From an uncultured Bacteroidales bacterium (GTDB taxonomy: Bacteria; Bacteroidota; Bacteroidia; Bacteroidales; UBA932), in the NCBI GenBank assembly GCA_944322815.1, contig CALUQB010000007.1, positions 18,172-82,171 on the forward strand: a stretch of 64,000 bases of DNA, written 5' to 3'. Positions 33,640 through 43,377 of this stretch are shown here, piece by piece; positions within the stretch are counted from its first letter, which is position 1; each line of letters starts with the position of its first letter. The position numbers and the translations under genes are program-made. The notes beneath the pieces are model-generated. The model searched no databases. It saw nothing but the letters and a program-made list of their open reading frames with translations, and was not told the origin of the DNA.

Positions 33640-34722
33640 ATGGATATGAAGATCAGATTGCTTGGAAAGACTCCGGAAGAATTGAAAAGAATAGCAGCAG
33701 GGGTAGGTCTGCCGGCCTATACCGGCGGTCAGATGGCCCGGTGGATGTACCGGAAAAAGGTACGTTCGATAGAGGAGATGACTGATATTCCGAAGGCAGG
33801 CAGGGAAAAGCTTTCGGAAAAATACGAAGTCGGGGTGATTCAGTACACCGACCTTCAGATTTCCAGGGACGGTACCAGAAAATATCTTTTTCCTGTCAGA
33901 TGTTCCAGAAAGGAAGGTTTCGCCCTCGCTGATGATTGTCTGGTGGAGGAAGATTCCCTGGAGTCAGGTGCGGTGGAAGCCGTGATGATTCCAGATGATG
34001 ACAGGGCGACCCTGTGCGTCTCTTCCCAGTCAGGATGCCGGATGGGGTGCAAGTTCTGCATGACAGGACGGCAGGGATTCCACGGGCATCTGTCGGTAGC
34101 GGATATCCTGTCCCAGTTTCTGGCCGTGAAAGAGTCGGACCGTCTCACGAATGCCGTATTCATGGGAATGGGGGAGCCTCTGGACAATTATGAAAATGTC
34201 ATGCGTGTCATCGAAGTCCTTACGGCGGAGTGGGGATTCGGCTGGAGTCCGAAAAGAATCACGCTTTCGACCATAGGGGTGCTTCCTGCCCTGAAAAGAT
34301 ATCTGGAAGAGAGCCGCTGCCATCTTGCCGTCAGTCTTCACGACCCTTTCCCGGAAGAGCGTTTCACGATCATGCCCGTAGAGAAAGCATTCGATATCAG
34401 GGATATACTGGAACTAGTCAGACGATATGACTTTACCGGACAGAGAAGGGTGAGTTTCGAATATACGATGTTTGCCGGGTTCAATGATTCGTTGCGCCAT
34501 GCGGATGCCCTGAGCCGTCTGCTCAAGGGACTGGAGTGCCGGGTGAATCTCATCAGGTTCCACAAGATTCCGGATTTCCCGTATGACTGTCCTTCAGATG
34601 CCGTCATCAGAAGATTCCAGGAACGTCTCGGCGAAAACGGAATATTGGCTACAGTCAGGGCCTCCAGAGGAGAAGACATACTCGCTGCCTGCGGAATGCT
34701 GGCAGGCAAACACAAGGAATGA
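33640..34722 (+). CDS. rlmN: 23S rRNA (adenine2503-C2)/tRNA methyltransferase RlmN
   Basis: A 360-residue radical SAM enzyme that methylates A2503 of 23S rRNA and A37 of some tRNAs. The Fe-S cluster Cys residues are Cys133, Cys137 and Cys140 in GCRMGCKFCMTGRQG. The auxiliary catalytic Cys126 lies 7 residues before the cluster, and the methyl-carrying Cys351 is in AACGMLAGKH at the C-terminus. AVFMGMGEPLDNYENV is the family GEP motif. The ATG at 33640 follows a -7 element closely; a second ATG at 33646 is possible. The gene overlaps the patatin gene by 4 bases (ATGA). Confidence 0.95.
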   Translation: MDMKIRLLGKTPEELKRIAAGVGLPAYTGGQMARWMYRKKVRSIEEMTDIPKAGREKLSEKYEVGVIQYTDLQISRDGTRKYLFPVRCSRKEGFALADDCLVEEDSLESGAVEAVMIPDDDRATLCVSSQSGCRMGCKFCMTGRQGFHGHLSVADILSQFLAVKESDRLTNAVFMGMGEPLDNYENVMRVIEVLTAEWGFGWSPKRITLSTIGVLPALKRYLEESRCHLAVSLHDPFPEERFTIMPVEKAFDIRDILELVRRYDFTGQRRVSFEYTMFAGFNDSLRHADALSRLLKGLECRVNLIRFHKIPDFPYDCPSDAVIRRFQERLGENGILATVRASRGEDILAACGMLAGKHKE

Positions 34723-37193
34723 ACATGAGTCTGAAAATATTGGTGATAACAGTGCTGTCGGCGATATCGGCATTGTCCGTAGCGGCAGCGCAGGACACCC
34801 GTACATGGCCGGTACAGGAGGGTGACAGGAAGGATATTGTCAGGAATCTGACAGCCAGACCTTATCCTCTGACCGGGGCTGATTCCGTTTCTATCGTCAG
34901 GGTCAGGGCCAGAATGGACAGCATACGGCAGAGCAGGCCTGCAGTAGCACTCGTGCTTAGCGGCGGCGGAGCCAAGGGTGCGGCCCAGATAGGGGTCCTG
35001 AAGTATCTGGAATCCATCGATATGCCGATAGACATGGTGCTTGGAACCAGTATGGGCGGACTGATAGGCGGTATCTATGCTCTGGGGTACACTGCAGACC
35101 AGATAGATTCCATCATCAGGACTGTGGACTGGACCATGGCCATGAGCGATGCGGTTCCGAGGGAATACATCTCTTATTCCGAGTCCAAGTACAGGGAAAG
35201 ATATGTCCTGTCCATACCGTTTTACTATGATACGGACTACTACAAGTCTCTTCTGGAGGATGAGATGAGGTATGTGGACACGAAAAGGCATGAGGAGCTT
35301 ATCAGCCTGGGGGCCGACGCCGGAAAACCGCAGGATATGATCAAGAACAACCTTCTCGGCAGTCTTCCGTCAGGCTATATTTTCGGGCAGAATGTCTACA
35401 ACCTGATAAACGGCCTTTCCGTAGGCTACCAGGACAGTATCAATTTCTCGTCGCTTCCGATTCCTTTCGTCTGCGTGGCTACCGAGATGGTCAGCGGTAC
35501 GGCCAAATACTGGCACAGCGGATATTTTTCCACGGCGATGCGTTCTACCATGTCGATTCCGGGTGTGTTCGCTCCGGTGAAGGTAGACGGGATGGTGCTG
35601 GTAGACGGAGGCATGAGGGACAACTATCCTACGGCTATGGCCAGGGCGCTGGGCGCTGACATCGTGATCGGAGTGGAGGTCTCGACAGACAGGAAACAGT
35701 ACAACGAAATAAACAACATCGGGGATATCATCAGCCAGGGAATAGACATGCTCGGCCGGTCCGTCTATGAGCAGAACATGACCCTGGCCGACATAAACAT
35801 CCATCCTCATCTGCCGGAATACGACATGATGAGTTTCGATGCGGAAAGCATAGACCGGATAATTCATGAGGGCTATGTGGCCGCATACAGGAACGAAGCG
35901 AAGCTGTCGGCTATAAAGGCCAGGGTCGGCGCTGATTCTCTCGTACTGCACAATGCGAAAGCCATCGATCTGAACATGAGGCCTGTAGTGGTGTCGGAAG
36001 TCGATATCAGGGGTGTGGGTGACCGGGAGAAAGCCATCCTGATGCGCCGGATAGACATACAGCCCGGAGATACTGTCAGCCGGTCTGAGGTGGAGCATGT
36101 AGTCGCAGGGATTTTCGGAACGCAGTGCTATGACTACGTGACTTATGAAATGGAAGGTGATTCGGAACCGTTCAGGCTGGTTCTGAACTGCAAGCCCGGT
36201 CCTGTTCATCAGCTTGGCGTGGGCCTGAGACTGGATTCGGAAGAACTGGTTTCCGTGCTGCTCAATGTCGGGCTCAACGCCCACAGACTCCAGGGGTCGA
36301 AATATGATTTTACAGGAAGGATAAGCGTGAATCCGTATTTCAGGTTCCATTACTCCTATGATTCACCCAAGACTCCGACCTTGAACGCTACGGCGTCTGT
36401 CAGGTGGACAGACCTGAATTTCCTGAGTTTCCTCGATTATTCTCCTGCCAGGTTCAACCTCAGTTACCTGAATGTCAGACAGGAGTTCTACCTCTCGAAC
36501 ATGAAATGGTCGATGTTCGACGTGAAGGCCGGAATCAGGAACGACTATTTCAATGTCCGTTCCGCCATGTCGGAAGGCAGCGTTTTCGGAGATTATGACC
36601 TGGACCAGCTCAGAAATGACTATGTGTCGCTTTTCCTGGACGCGGACAGCGACAATTTCGATGACGGGTATTTCCCGTCGCACGGGTATTCCGTAGGTCT
36701 TTCCTATTCCTGGACTTTTGCCGGTTTTCCATACAGGTTCAACAACTTCCACGCTGTCCGTCTGGATGGCAAGGTGGTGGTTCCCGGAGGCGATGTCTTC
36801 GCTTTCATTCCGTCAGTGAATTTTCGCTTCCTTTTCGGCAGCGATGTCCCTCTGGCTTATGTCAACGCCATGGGAGGCAGCATACCGGGAAGATATATCG
36901 ACCAGCAGATGCCTTTCATAGGAGTGAACAACGTTTCAGCCATGAGGAATATCCTGACCGTATTCCGGACCGACTACCGTTTCAGGCTTGCCAGAAACCA
37001 TTATCTTACGGGAATCCTGAACTATGCAAGGGACTGCGATGATTTTTCCACTTATACGAAGGGGCCTGGCTTTTTCGGTGCCGGCCTGGAATATTCGTTC
37101 GATTCCATTTTGGGGCCGTTATCGGCCAATATCCACTGGTCGAGTCTGACCAGGAAGGTCGGTTTTTACATCAATATAGGTTACTGGTTCTGA
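34719..37193 (+). CDS. Patatin-like phospholipase fused to an outer-membrane barrel
   Basis: An 824-residue exported protein with a signal peptide (VITVLSAISALSVAAA). The patatin domain (about 65-310) has the oxyanion loop LSGGGAKGAAQIG, the nucleophile Ser111 in GTSMGGLIGG and the Asp296 partner in DGGMRDNYPT. A single POTRA-like domain (about 425-490, VSEVDIRGVG) precedes a C-terminal Omp85-type barrel ending in NIGYWF. This is the PlpD/type Vd arrangement. The family is thought to place a lipase at the cell surface. It is translationally coupled to rlmN and followed by recX after 2 bases. Whether the lipase is released is unknown. Confidence 0.88.
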   Translation: MNMSLKILVITVLSAISALSVAAAQDTRTWPVQEGDRKDIVRNLTARPYPLTGADSVSIVRVRARMDSIRQSRPAVALVLSGGGAKGAAQIGVLKYLESIDMPIDMVLGTSMGGLIGGIYALGYTADQIDSIIRTVDWTMAMSDAVPREYISYSESKYRERYVLSIPFYYDTDYYKSLLEDEMRYVDTKRHEELISLGADAGKPQDMIKNNLLGSLPSGYIFGQNVYNLINGLSVGYQDSINFSSLPIPFVCVATEMVSGTAKYWHSGYFSTAMRSTMSIPGVFAPVKVDGMVLVDGGMRDNYPTAMARALGADIVIGVEVSTDRKQYNEINNIGDIISQGIDMLGRSVYEQNMTLADINIHPHLPEYDMMSFDAESIDRIIHEGYVAAYRNEAKLSAIKARVGADSLVLHNAKAIDLNMRPVVVSEVDIRGVGDREKAILMRRIDIQPGDTVSRSEVEHVVAGIFGTQCYDYVTYEMEGDSEPFRLVLNCKPGPVHQLGVGLRLDSEELVSVLLNVGLNAHRLQGSKYDFTGRISVNPYFRFHYSYDSPKTPTLNATASVRWTDLNFLSFLDYSPARFNLSYLNVRQEFYLSNMKWSMFDVKAGIRNDYFNVRSAMSEGSVFGDYDLDQLRNDYVSLFLDADSDNFDDGYFPSHGYSVGLSYSWTFAGFPYRFNNFHAVRLDGKVVVPGGDVFAFIPSVNFRFLFGSDVPLAYVNAMGGSIPGRYIDQQMPFIGVNNVSAMRNILTVFRTDYRFRLARNHYLTGILNYARDCDDFSTYTKGPGFFGAGLEYSFDSILGPLSANIHWSSLTRKVGFYINIGYWF

Positions 37194-37195
37194 TT

Positions 37196-37693
37196 ATGGA
37201 TGAAAAAGGCAGGATATTGCTTGGAAGGATGATGGCCTTGTGTTCGAAGAGAGAGTATTGCGAGGCGGACATCAGGTCCAGACTTTCGAAAGCGGTGAAA
37301 GATGACATGGAGATTGCCGCGGATGCGGCCTCATGGGCGCAGGAAGCGGACGAAATCATTGATTTGCTGAAAAAGGAAAAGTTTATCGATGATTTCCGCT
37401 ATGCGAAGGCTTATGCGAGGGACAAGTCGGCGATATCGGGTTGGGGGAGAGTGAAGATCCGGCACGGCCTGGCTGCCAGAGGCGTGTCGAAGGAAGCTGT
37501 CGCGGAAGCACTCTCGGAAATGGAAGGAAATCCGGGAATGGCACGGCTGGAGAAGGCGTTGCGGTCGAAGGCCGGAGCTCTGAAGGATGACCCGCAGTGC
37601 AGGTACAAGCTTCTGCGTTTCGCTCTGGGTCGAGGTTATGAATACGGGGAAATCAGAGGTCTGGTGGATGACGTGCTGAAAAAAACTGAATAG
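37196..37693 (+). CDS. recX: Regulatory protein RecX
   Basis: A 165-residue helical protein of the RecX family, which modulates RecA filaments. It shows the three-helix tandem pattern, with LKKEKFIDDFRYAKAYARDK as the clearest conserved block and then GWGRVKIRHGLAARGVSKEA. It starts 2 bases after the patatin-barrel gene and is likely co-translated. recA itself is about 4 kb away on the opposite strand, so they are not an operon. The length is normal. Confidence 0.88.
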   Translation: MDEKGRILLGRMMALCSKREYCEADIRSRLSKAVKDDMEIAADAASWAQEADEIIDLLKKEKFIDDFRYAKAYARDKSAISGWGRVKIRHGLAARGVSKEAVAEALSEMEGNPGMARLEKALRSKAGALKDDPQCRYKLLRFALGRGYEYGEIRGLVDDVLKKTE

Positions 37694-37702
37694 AAAAATT
37701 TC

Positions 37703-39697
37703 ATGGATATGACAAGATACAGGAAACTTGCCGTGGAGGAGATCTCCAGGCTCGAAGCGAGGATGTGTACTGCAGCAGACTGGAATGATGTGGAGGTGGC
37801 TGACGGTTTTTCTACGGAATACGTGTATTGCACCAGGTTTTCGGGGAAAGTGAGACTTGGCCGTTTCGCGAAGGAATTCGAGATGCCGGGAGGAATCAGA
37901 AAACATTCCGGGCTGTATCACGCCACATTGCATAATGTGACGGTGGGGGATGACTGCTATATAGAAAACGTGAAGAATTACATAGCTAATTATGAAATAG
38001 GGCACGACTGTTTCATAGAGAACGTGGATATCATCTTCGTGGACGGTCCTACCAGCTTCGGAAACGGTGTGGAGGTCTCTGTCCTGAATGAGACCGGCGG
38101 ACGGGAAGTGATGATCCATGACCATCTTTCCGCGCATCAGGCGTATTTCATGGCACTGTACAGGCACCGTCCGGATCTGATAATCGCTCTGAAGGATATC
38201 GTGGCAGGGTATGTGGAGTCCGTGACATCGGATGTGGGTCTGATCGCCCCGCATGTGACTATCGTGGATGCCGGCTATATCAAGAACGTGAAGATAGGGG
38301 AGTACTGCAAGATCGAAGGCACGGGACGGCTGAAAAACGGCAGCATAAACAGCAACATCCATGCGCCTGTCCACGTGGGGGTGGGGGTCATAGCGGATGA
38401 CTTCATCATCTGCAGCGGGTCTTCCGTGGAGGACCGTTCCACTATCTCCAGATGCTTTATCGGCCAGTCCTGCCATATCGGCTATACTTATTCGGCATCG
38501 GATTCGCTTTTCTTCTGCAACTGCCACGGTGACAACGGAGAAGCCTGCGCCATCTTCGCAGGGCCGTTCACAGTGACGCATCACAAGTCCACGCTCCTGA
38601 TTGCCGGCATGTTCTCGTTCATGAATGCCGGTTCCGGTTCGAACCAGAGCAACCACATGTACAAGCTGGGTCCTATCCATCAGGGAATAATGGAGCGTGG
38701 GGCGAAGACAGCCTCGGATTCGTACCTGTTGTGGCCGGCTAAGGTGGGGGCTTTTTCCCTCGTGATGGGGCGGCATGTCTCGCATCAGGATACTTCCGAT
38801 CTTCCGTTTTCGTATCTGATCGAGCAGCAGAACACTTCATATATTTTCCCAGGAGTGAATCTGCGTAGTGTCGGTACGATCAGGGATGCCCAGAAATGGC
38901 CGAAACGCGACGGCCGTACCGATCCGGACAAACTCGAGTGCATAAACTACAATCTTCTGAGTCCCTATACTATCCAGAAGATGTTCAATGCGGTAGCCAT
39001 ATTGAAGGATCTGGTCCGTGTCTCCGGAGAGACTTCCGACACGTATTCCTACCAGAGTGCGAAGATCCGGAATTCGTCTCTGCACAAGGGGCTCCGCTTT
39101 TACGATCTGGCCATAAACAAGTTTCTCGGGAACTCCCTGATCAAAAGGCTGGAGACCGTGCCTGACGGCAATATTGACGCGATCCGCGCCAGACTTCGTC
39201 CGGATACCCCTGTCGGCCGGGGCCAATGGGTGGATATTTCCGGCCTGATAGCCCCAAAGTCGGAAATCGATGCCCTGATAGAGGATATCGAAGCCGGAAA
39301 TCTGACCGATGTCAGGGAAATCAACGCCAGATTCGCCGACATACATTCATATTATTATACATACGAATGGACCTGGGCGTACGACAGAATCATGGAGTAT
39401 TACGGTCTCGATCCGGAAAAAATCACCGTGGATGACATAATAAGGATCGCCGAAAAGTGGAAGGAGTCCGTGGTGACGCTGGACAAGATGGTGTATGAAG
39501 ATGCCAGGAAAGAATTTTCGCTTTCGTCCATGACCGGTTTCGGAGCTGACGGGGACAGCGACCAGAGGACCCGCGATTTCGAGGAAGTACGTGGTGGCCT
39601 GTTCGACTCCAATACTTTCGTAAAGGCTGTCCTGGAGCATATCAGGGTCAAATCAGCCCTCGGTGACGAATTTCTTTCGAGGATGAAAAGCAGGTAA
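37703..39697 (+). CDS. DUF4954 family protein
   Basis: A 664-residue protein without a signal peptide, matching a large family found mainly in Bacteroidetes and spirochaetes whose function is unknown. The middle part (about 70-300) has repeating hydrophobic hexapeptide-like stretches (VGDDCYIENVKNYIANYEIG and similar), suggesting a left-handed beta-helix as in acyl/nucleotidyl transferases. The C-terminal 200 residues are helical. Such a fold often belongs to sugar-nucleotide enzymes, but no active-site residues could be named. It starts 9 bases after recX and faces the glycosyltransferase gene convergently 44 bases beyond its end. Confidence 0.78.
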   Translation: MDMTRYRKLAVEEISRLEARMCTAADWNDVEVADGFSTEYVYCTRFSGKVRLGRFAKEFEMPGGIRKHSGLYHATLHNVTVGDDCYIENVKNYIANYEIGHDCFIENVDIIFVDGPTSFGNGVEVSVLNETGGREVMIHDHLSAHQAYFMALYRHRPDLIIALKDIVAGYVESVTSDVGLIAPHVTIVDAGYIKNVKIGEYCKIEGTGRLKNGSINSNIHAPVHVGVGVIADDFIICSGSSVEDRSTISRCFIGQSCHIGYTYSASDSLFFCNCHGDNGEACAIFAGPFTVTHHKSTLLIAGMFSFMNAGSGSNQSNHMYKLGPIHQGIMERGAKTASDSYLLWPAKVGAFSLVMGRHVSHQDTSDLPFSYLIEQQNTSYIFPGVNLRSVGTIRDAQKWPKRDGRTDPDKLECINYNLLSPYTIQKMFNAVAILKDLVRVSGETSDTYSYQSAKIRNSSLHKGLRFYDLAINKFLGNSLIKRLETVPDGNIDAIRARLRPDTPVGRGQWVDISGLIAPKSEIDALIEDIEAGNLTDVREINARFADIHSYYYTYEWTWAYDRIMEYYGLDPEKITVDDIIRIAEKWKESVVTLDKMVYEDARKEFSLSSMTGFGADGDSDQRTRDFEEVRGGLFDSNTFVKAVLEHIRVKSALGDEFLSRMKSR

Positions 39698-39741
39698 TAT
39701 CCTTTTGGATTTTGACTGAAAAGGGTACTTTCCGCGTTGGA

Positions 39742-40713
39742 TTATATCCGGTCCTTGATATTGTAGTGGTTCCTGTCGGAACTGCTTCGTGAAATCATTT
39801 CAGCGATAAAGCCGGAGAGGAACAGCTGGATGCCGACTATCAGCGCCACCAGGGCGAGGTAGAACAGAGGCTGTTCTGTTACCGGACGGAATCTCAGACC
39901 GTGGGCCTGTGATATGAGTTTGTCAATGATCAGCCAGATGGCTATGACGCCTCCTGCCATGAATGTCAGAGTCCCTGTCAGTCCGAAGAAGTGCATGGGC
40001 TTTTTTCCGAATGTACTGAGGAACCACAGTGAAAGAAGATCGAGAAATCCGTTTATGAACCGGTTCAGTCCGAATTTGCTTTTCCCGTATTTCCTTTTCT
40101 GGTGGTGGACAGGCTTTTCCGTGATCTTGTCGAAGCCTGCGTTTTTCGCCAGGTACGGTATGTAACGGTGCATCTCACCGTAAACTTCGATATTCTTCAC
40201 CACTTCGTTCCTGTAGGCCTTGAGTCCGCAGTTCATGTCGTGAAGTTTCAGCCCGGTGATCAGGCGTGCCGTGGCATTGTACAGTTTTGAAGGAAGATTC
40301 TTCGTGAGCTTGTTGTCCTGACGGTGCTGTTTCCATCCGGACACTATGTCATATCCCTGGCCGGTGACCATGGCATACATTTCCGGAATTTCTTCCGGGG
40401 AGTCCTGCAGGTCTGCGTCCATAGTCACGACCACACGTCCGGTGGCGGCTTCGAAGCCGCAATAGAGGGCCGCTGACTTTCCGTAGTTTCTCCGGAATGA
40501 AATGCCTCTGATGTTCCGGTTCCTTTTCGCCAGCTCCTGTATCGTTTCCCATGAGCCGTCCCTGCTCCCGTCATCCACCATGATCAGTTCGTATTCGTAG
40601 TTTTCCCTCTCCATGACTCTTTCTATCCAGGAAACGAGTTCAGGCAATGATTCCGCCTCGTTGTACAGGGAGACTACTATGGACAGGTCCTTAGGATAAT
40701 TGCTGTTATTCAT
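39742..40713 (-). CDS. GT2-family glycosyltransferase, DPM1/GtrB type
   Basis: A 323-residue polyprenyl-phosphate glycosyltransferase. The N-terminal GT-A domain has SIVVSLYNEAESLPELVSWI, MVDDGSRDGSWE and the metal-binding VVTMDADLQDSPEEIPEM. KAYRNEVVKNIEVYGEMHRY is typical of the DPM1/GtrB subgroup. Two C-terminal membrane segments (about 235-310) anchor it. It transfers a sugar from a nucleotide donor to undecaprenyl phosphate, usually for cell-surface glycans. It overlaps the upstream DUF4199 gene by 8 bases and shares its promoter. Confidence 0.88.
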   Translation of the reverse strand: MNNSNYPKDLSIVVSLYNEAESLPELVSWIERVMERENYEYELIMVDDGSRDGSWETIQELAKRNRNIRGISFRRNYGKSAALYCGFEAATGRVVVTMDADLQDSPEEIPEMYAMVTGQGYDIVSGWKQHRQDNKLTKNLPSKLYNATARLITGLKLHDMNCGLKAYRNEVVKNIEVYGEMHRYIPYLAKNAGFDKITEKPVHHQKRKYGKSKFGLNRFINGFLDLLSLWFLSTFGKKPMHFFGLTGTLTFMAGGVIAIWLIIDKLISQAHGLRFRPVTEQPLFYLALVALIVGIQLFLSGFIAEMISRSSSDRNHYNIKDRI

Positions 40714-41281
40714 GGCTGCTGTCGGTTGTCGTGTGGTTCATGAAATTTGTGAACGGATCCTTTTTGGGAACGGATATGGACAGGATGGATGCCAGTATGA
40801 CACCGTAGATCCAGCTGTATATCCATGTGGAGAAAAACATTATCTGAGGATACCAGTCCTCTATGGTTTTGAGTGCCGATCTGGTGTTTTCGTCAAGCTG
40901 CTGTCCGTAAAGCTGGTAGTACAGGTCCATCTGGCGGTCTACCGTCTCCGGAGATATGAACAGTACGTCGAACAGCATCGCGGCTGCGAAAATGAGGCTG
41001 GAAGTCAGGGCCAGAAGCCGGCCGTACCTGGCCGTATCCCTGTTGTCCACACCTTCGAACTGTCTGGTGAGCCTTTCCATCAGGAACCGCATGATCCAGA
41101 TGCAGCCTCCGAACTGGAGAAGCCAGATGATTCCGTTCAGGACGGCAGTGCCTGCGGTAGGGATTCCTGCCCCGGCCACTATTTGAGCCAGAATGCGGCA
41201 TGCTGCCGTGAACAGGCCGAGAACCAGTCCGTTTTTTGCAGCCTTGTTCCACAATATTTTTCGAGAATCTGTGATGTTCAT
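40706..41281 (-). CDS. DUF4199 membrane protein
   Basis: A 191-residue protein with four predicted membrane segments: residues 17-40 (GLVLGLFTAACRILAQIVAG), 45-66, 88-110 and 150-175. Between the third and fourth lies the DUF4199 soluble loop (VDRQMDLYYQLYGQQLDENT). The family is common in Bacteroidetes, often directly beside this type of glycosyltransferase, and has no known function. It is the first gene of a two-gene unit (8-base overlap) and diverges from thrS. Confidence 0.82.
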   Translation of the reverse strand: MNITDSRKILWNKAAKNGLVLGLFTAACRILAQIVAGAGIPTAGTAVLNGIIWLLQFGGCIWIMRFLMERLTRQFEGVDNRDTARYGRLLALTSSLIFAAAMLFDVLFISPETVDRQMDLYYQLYGQQLDENTRSALKTIEDWYPQIMFFSTWIYSWIYGVILASILSISVPKKDPFTNFMNHTTTDSSHE

Positions 41282-41303
41282 AATAATTCAACTTGTGACA
41301 GCG

Positions 41304-41311
41304 CAAAGATA
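41304..41311 (-). promoter_or_regulatory. -7 element for the DUF4199-glycosyltransferase pair
   Basis: Minus-strand TATCTTTG (plus strand CAAAGATA) fits TAnnTTTG exactly. The start would be near 41298, about 17 bases before the ATG. It is back-to-back with the thrS promoter, only 12 bases away. Confidence 0.6.
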
Positions 41312-41323
41312 AAAAAAATATTG

Positions 41324-41331
41324 TACCTTTG
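41324..41331 (+). promoter_or_regulatory. -7 element for thrS
   Basis: TACCTTTG followed by CA fits TAnnTTTGCA exactly. The start is expected near 41337, leaving a 30-base leader, too short for a T-box or long attenuator. Confidence 0.65.
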
Positions 41332-41366
41332 CAGTCTTGTTGTTTAACACAAAGGTAGATTTAATT

Positions 41367-43325
41367 ATGATTGACGTTACATTTCCTGATGGCAGCGTGA
41401 AAACTTTCGATGAGGGGATCACTGCATATCAAATCGCACAGGGCATCAGTCCCAAACTTGCGGCGGAGGTACTCGCTGCGGCTGTAAAATTTGAGGATGA
41501 TGCTGCAGGAAACACATCCATATATGACCTTGACCGTCCTTTGGACAGGAATTGTTCAGTCCGACTTCTCAAATGGGATGATGATGAAGGGAAACATGTA
41601 TTCTGGCATTCTTCCTCCCATCTGATGGCTGCCGCTCTCGAAAGCTTGTATCCGGGAGTGAAATTCGGTATCGGTCCGGCTATCGAGAACGGTTTCTATT
41701 ACGATGTCGATCTGGGAGATGTCCAGATTACTGAAGCCGACCTGAAAGCGGTGGAAGACAAGATGCTGGAACTGGCCCGTACCAAAGAACATTTCGTCCG
41801 CAGGGAAGTGCCCAAGGCCGAAGCTCTGGAAACGTTCCGGGAAAAGGGTGACGAATATAAGTGCGAACTTATAGGCGAACTGGAAGACGGTACCATATCT
41901 TTCTATACCAACGGAGATTTTACCGACCTGTGCCGCGGTCCTCATCTTAGAGATACTTCCGTGATCAAGGCGGTCAAGCTTACATCCATCGCCGGCGCAT
42001 ACTGGAGAGGTGACGAAAACCGCAAGATGCTTACGAGAATCTACGGTATCACGTTCCCTAAGAAATCCATGCTGGATGACTATCTCGCCATGCTCGAGGA
42101 GGCGAAGAAGAGAGATCACAGGAAGATCGGAAAGGAAATGGAGCTCTTTACTTTTTCTTCCCGTGTAGGACAAGGCCTGCCGATGTGGCTGCCGAAGGGT
42201 GCGGATCTCCGCGAAAGACTTGAGAACTTCCTGAAGAAGGTGCAGAAGTCATACGGTTATCTGCCTGTCATCACGCCTCATATAGGAAACAAGGATCTGT
42301 ATGTGACATCAGGCCACTATGCCAAGTACGGAAAGGATTCTTTCCAGCCTATCCATACTCCGCAGGAAGGGGAGGAATTCCTGCTCAAGCCGATGAACTG
42401 CCCTCATCATTGCGAAATATACAGGTCCAAGCCGAGATCTTACAAGGATCTGCCTCTGAGATTTGCCGAGTTCGGTACGGTATACCGCTACGAGCAGAGC
42501 GGCGAGCTCCACGGACTTACGAGAGTGCGTGGCTTCACACAGGATGACGCCCATCTCTTCTGCCGTCCAGACCAGCTGAAAGAGGAGTTCTGTAAGGTCA
42601 TCGACATCATTCTCTATGTGTTCAAGACCCTGCATTTCGATGAGTATATAGCTCAGGTTTCATTGCGTGACCTGAATCATAAGGAGAAGTATATAGGCAC
42701 TGACGAAAACTGGGAAAAGGCCGAGCAGGCTATCATAGATGCCGCAGCCGAAAAGGGTCTCAAGACCATAGTCGTTCCCGGCGAGGCTGCTTTCTACGGA
42801 CCGAAACTCGATTTCATGGTGAAAGACGCTCTGGGGAGAAAGTGGCAGCTTGGAACCATTCAGGTGGACTATAATCTTCCGGAGAGGTTCGAGCTCGAAT
42901 ATACCGGCAGTGACGGAAAGAAGCACAGGCCGGTGATGATTCACAGGGCTCCGTTCGGTTCGCTTGAAAGATTCGTGGCCGTACTCCTCGAACATACCGC
43001 CGGAAAACTTCCTCTGTGGCTGACCCCTGACCAGGTCAATATCCTGCCAGTCAGTGAAAAATTCTCGGATTATGCAAAAAAAGTTTGCGATTTGATGAAT
43101 AATTCCGATATTCGCGCCTCAATTGACGACAGGAACGAAACCATAGGAAAGAGAATAAGGGAAAGCGAGTTGCAGAGGATTCCGTTCCTGGTCATCGTAG
43201 GAGAGAAGGAGATGGAGAACGGCACTGTTTCGGTCAGGAGGCAGGGCGGAAAGGATGAAGGCTCGATGAAAGTCGGGGATTTCATCGCACTTGTAAGGAA
43301 AGAGGTCGAAGACATGTTGTCTTAG
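41367..43325 (+). CDS. thrS: Threonyl-tRNA synthetase
   Basis: A 652-residue class II synthetase charging tRNA-Thr. Domains in order: TGS (1-65, [14 protein letters not shown]), the editing N2 domain (70-230, with [11 protein letters not shown] and the CRGPHLRDT metal site), the catalytic core (245-540, with [28 protein letters not shown] and [16 protein letters not shown]) and the anticodon-binding domain (540-645). The ATG at 41367 gives the normal TGS N-terminus; an in-frame start at 41337 would coincide with the transcription start. infC follows after 49 bases, the classic thrS-infC-rpmI-rplT order. Confidence 0.97.
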   Translation: MIDVTFPDGSVKTFDEGITAYQIAQGISPKLAAEVLAAAVKFEDDAAGNTSIYDLDRPLDRNCSVRLLKWDDDEGKHVFWHSSSHLMAAALESLYPGVKFGIGPAIENGFYYDVDLGDVQITEADLKAVEDKMLELARTKEHFVRREVPKAEALETFREKGDEYKCELIGELEDGTISFYTNGDFTDLCRGPHLRDTSVIKAVKLTSIAGAYWRGDENRKMLTRIYGITFPKKSMLDDYLAMLEEAKKRDHRKIGKEMELFTFSSRVGQGLPMWLPKGADLRERLENFLKKVQKSYGYLPVITPHIGNKDLYVTSGHYAKYGKDSFQPIHTPQEGEEFLLKPMNCPHHCEIYRSKPRSYKDLPLRFAEFGTVYRYEQSGELHGLTRVRGFTQDDAHLFCRPDQLKEEFCKVIDIILYVFKTLHFDEYIAQVSLRDLNHKEKYIGTDENWEKAEQAIIDAAAEKGLKTIVVPGEAAFYGPKLDFMVKDALGRKWQLGTIQVDYNLPERFELEYTGSDGKKHRPVMIHRAPFGSLERFVAVLLEHTAGKLPLWLTPDQVNILPVSEKFSDYAKKVCDLMNNSDIRASIDDRNETIGKRIRESELQRIPFLVIVGEKEMENGTVSVRRQGGKDEGSMKVGDFIALVRKEVEDMLS

Positions 43326-43360
43326 ACGGCTCTATATTGTGTTGATTATTAACTTAATTT

Positions 43361-43377
43361 AGGAGGATTTTTTTATC
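43361..43377 (+). promoter_or_regulatory. Strong Shine-Dalgarno and AUC start of infC
   Basis: AGGAGG at 43361-43366, 8 bases, then ATC at 43375. The frame is closed by TAG at 43360 and holds no ATG, GTG or TTG until TTG at 43498, so ATC is the only reasonable full-length start. Confidence 0.8.
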
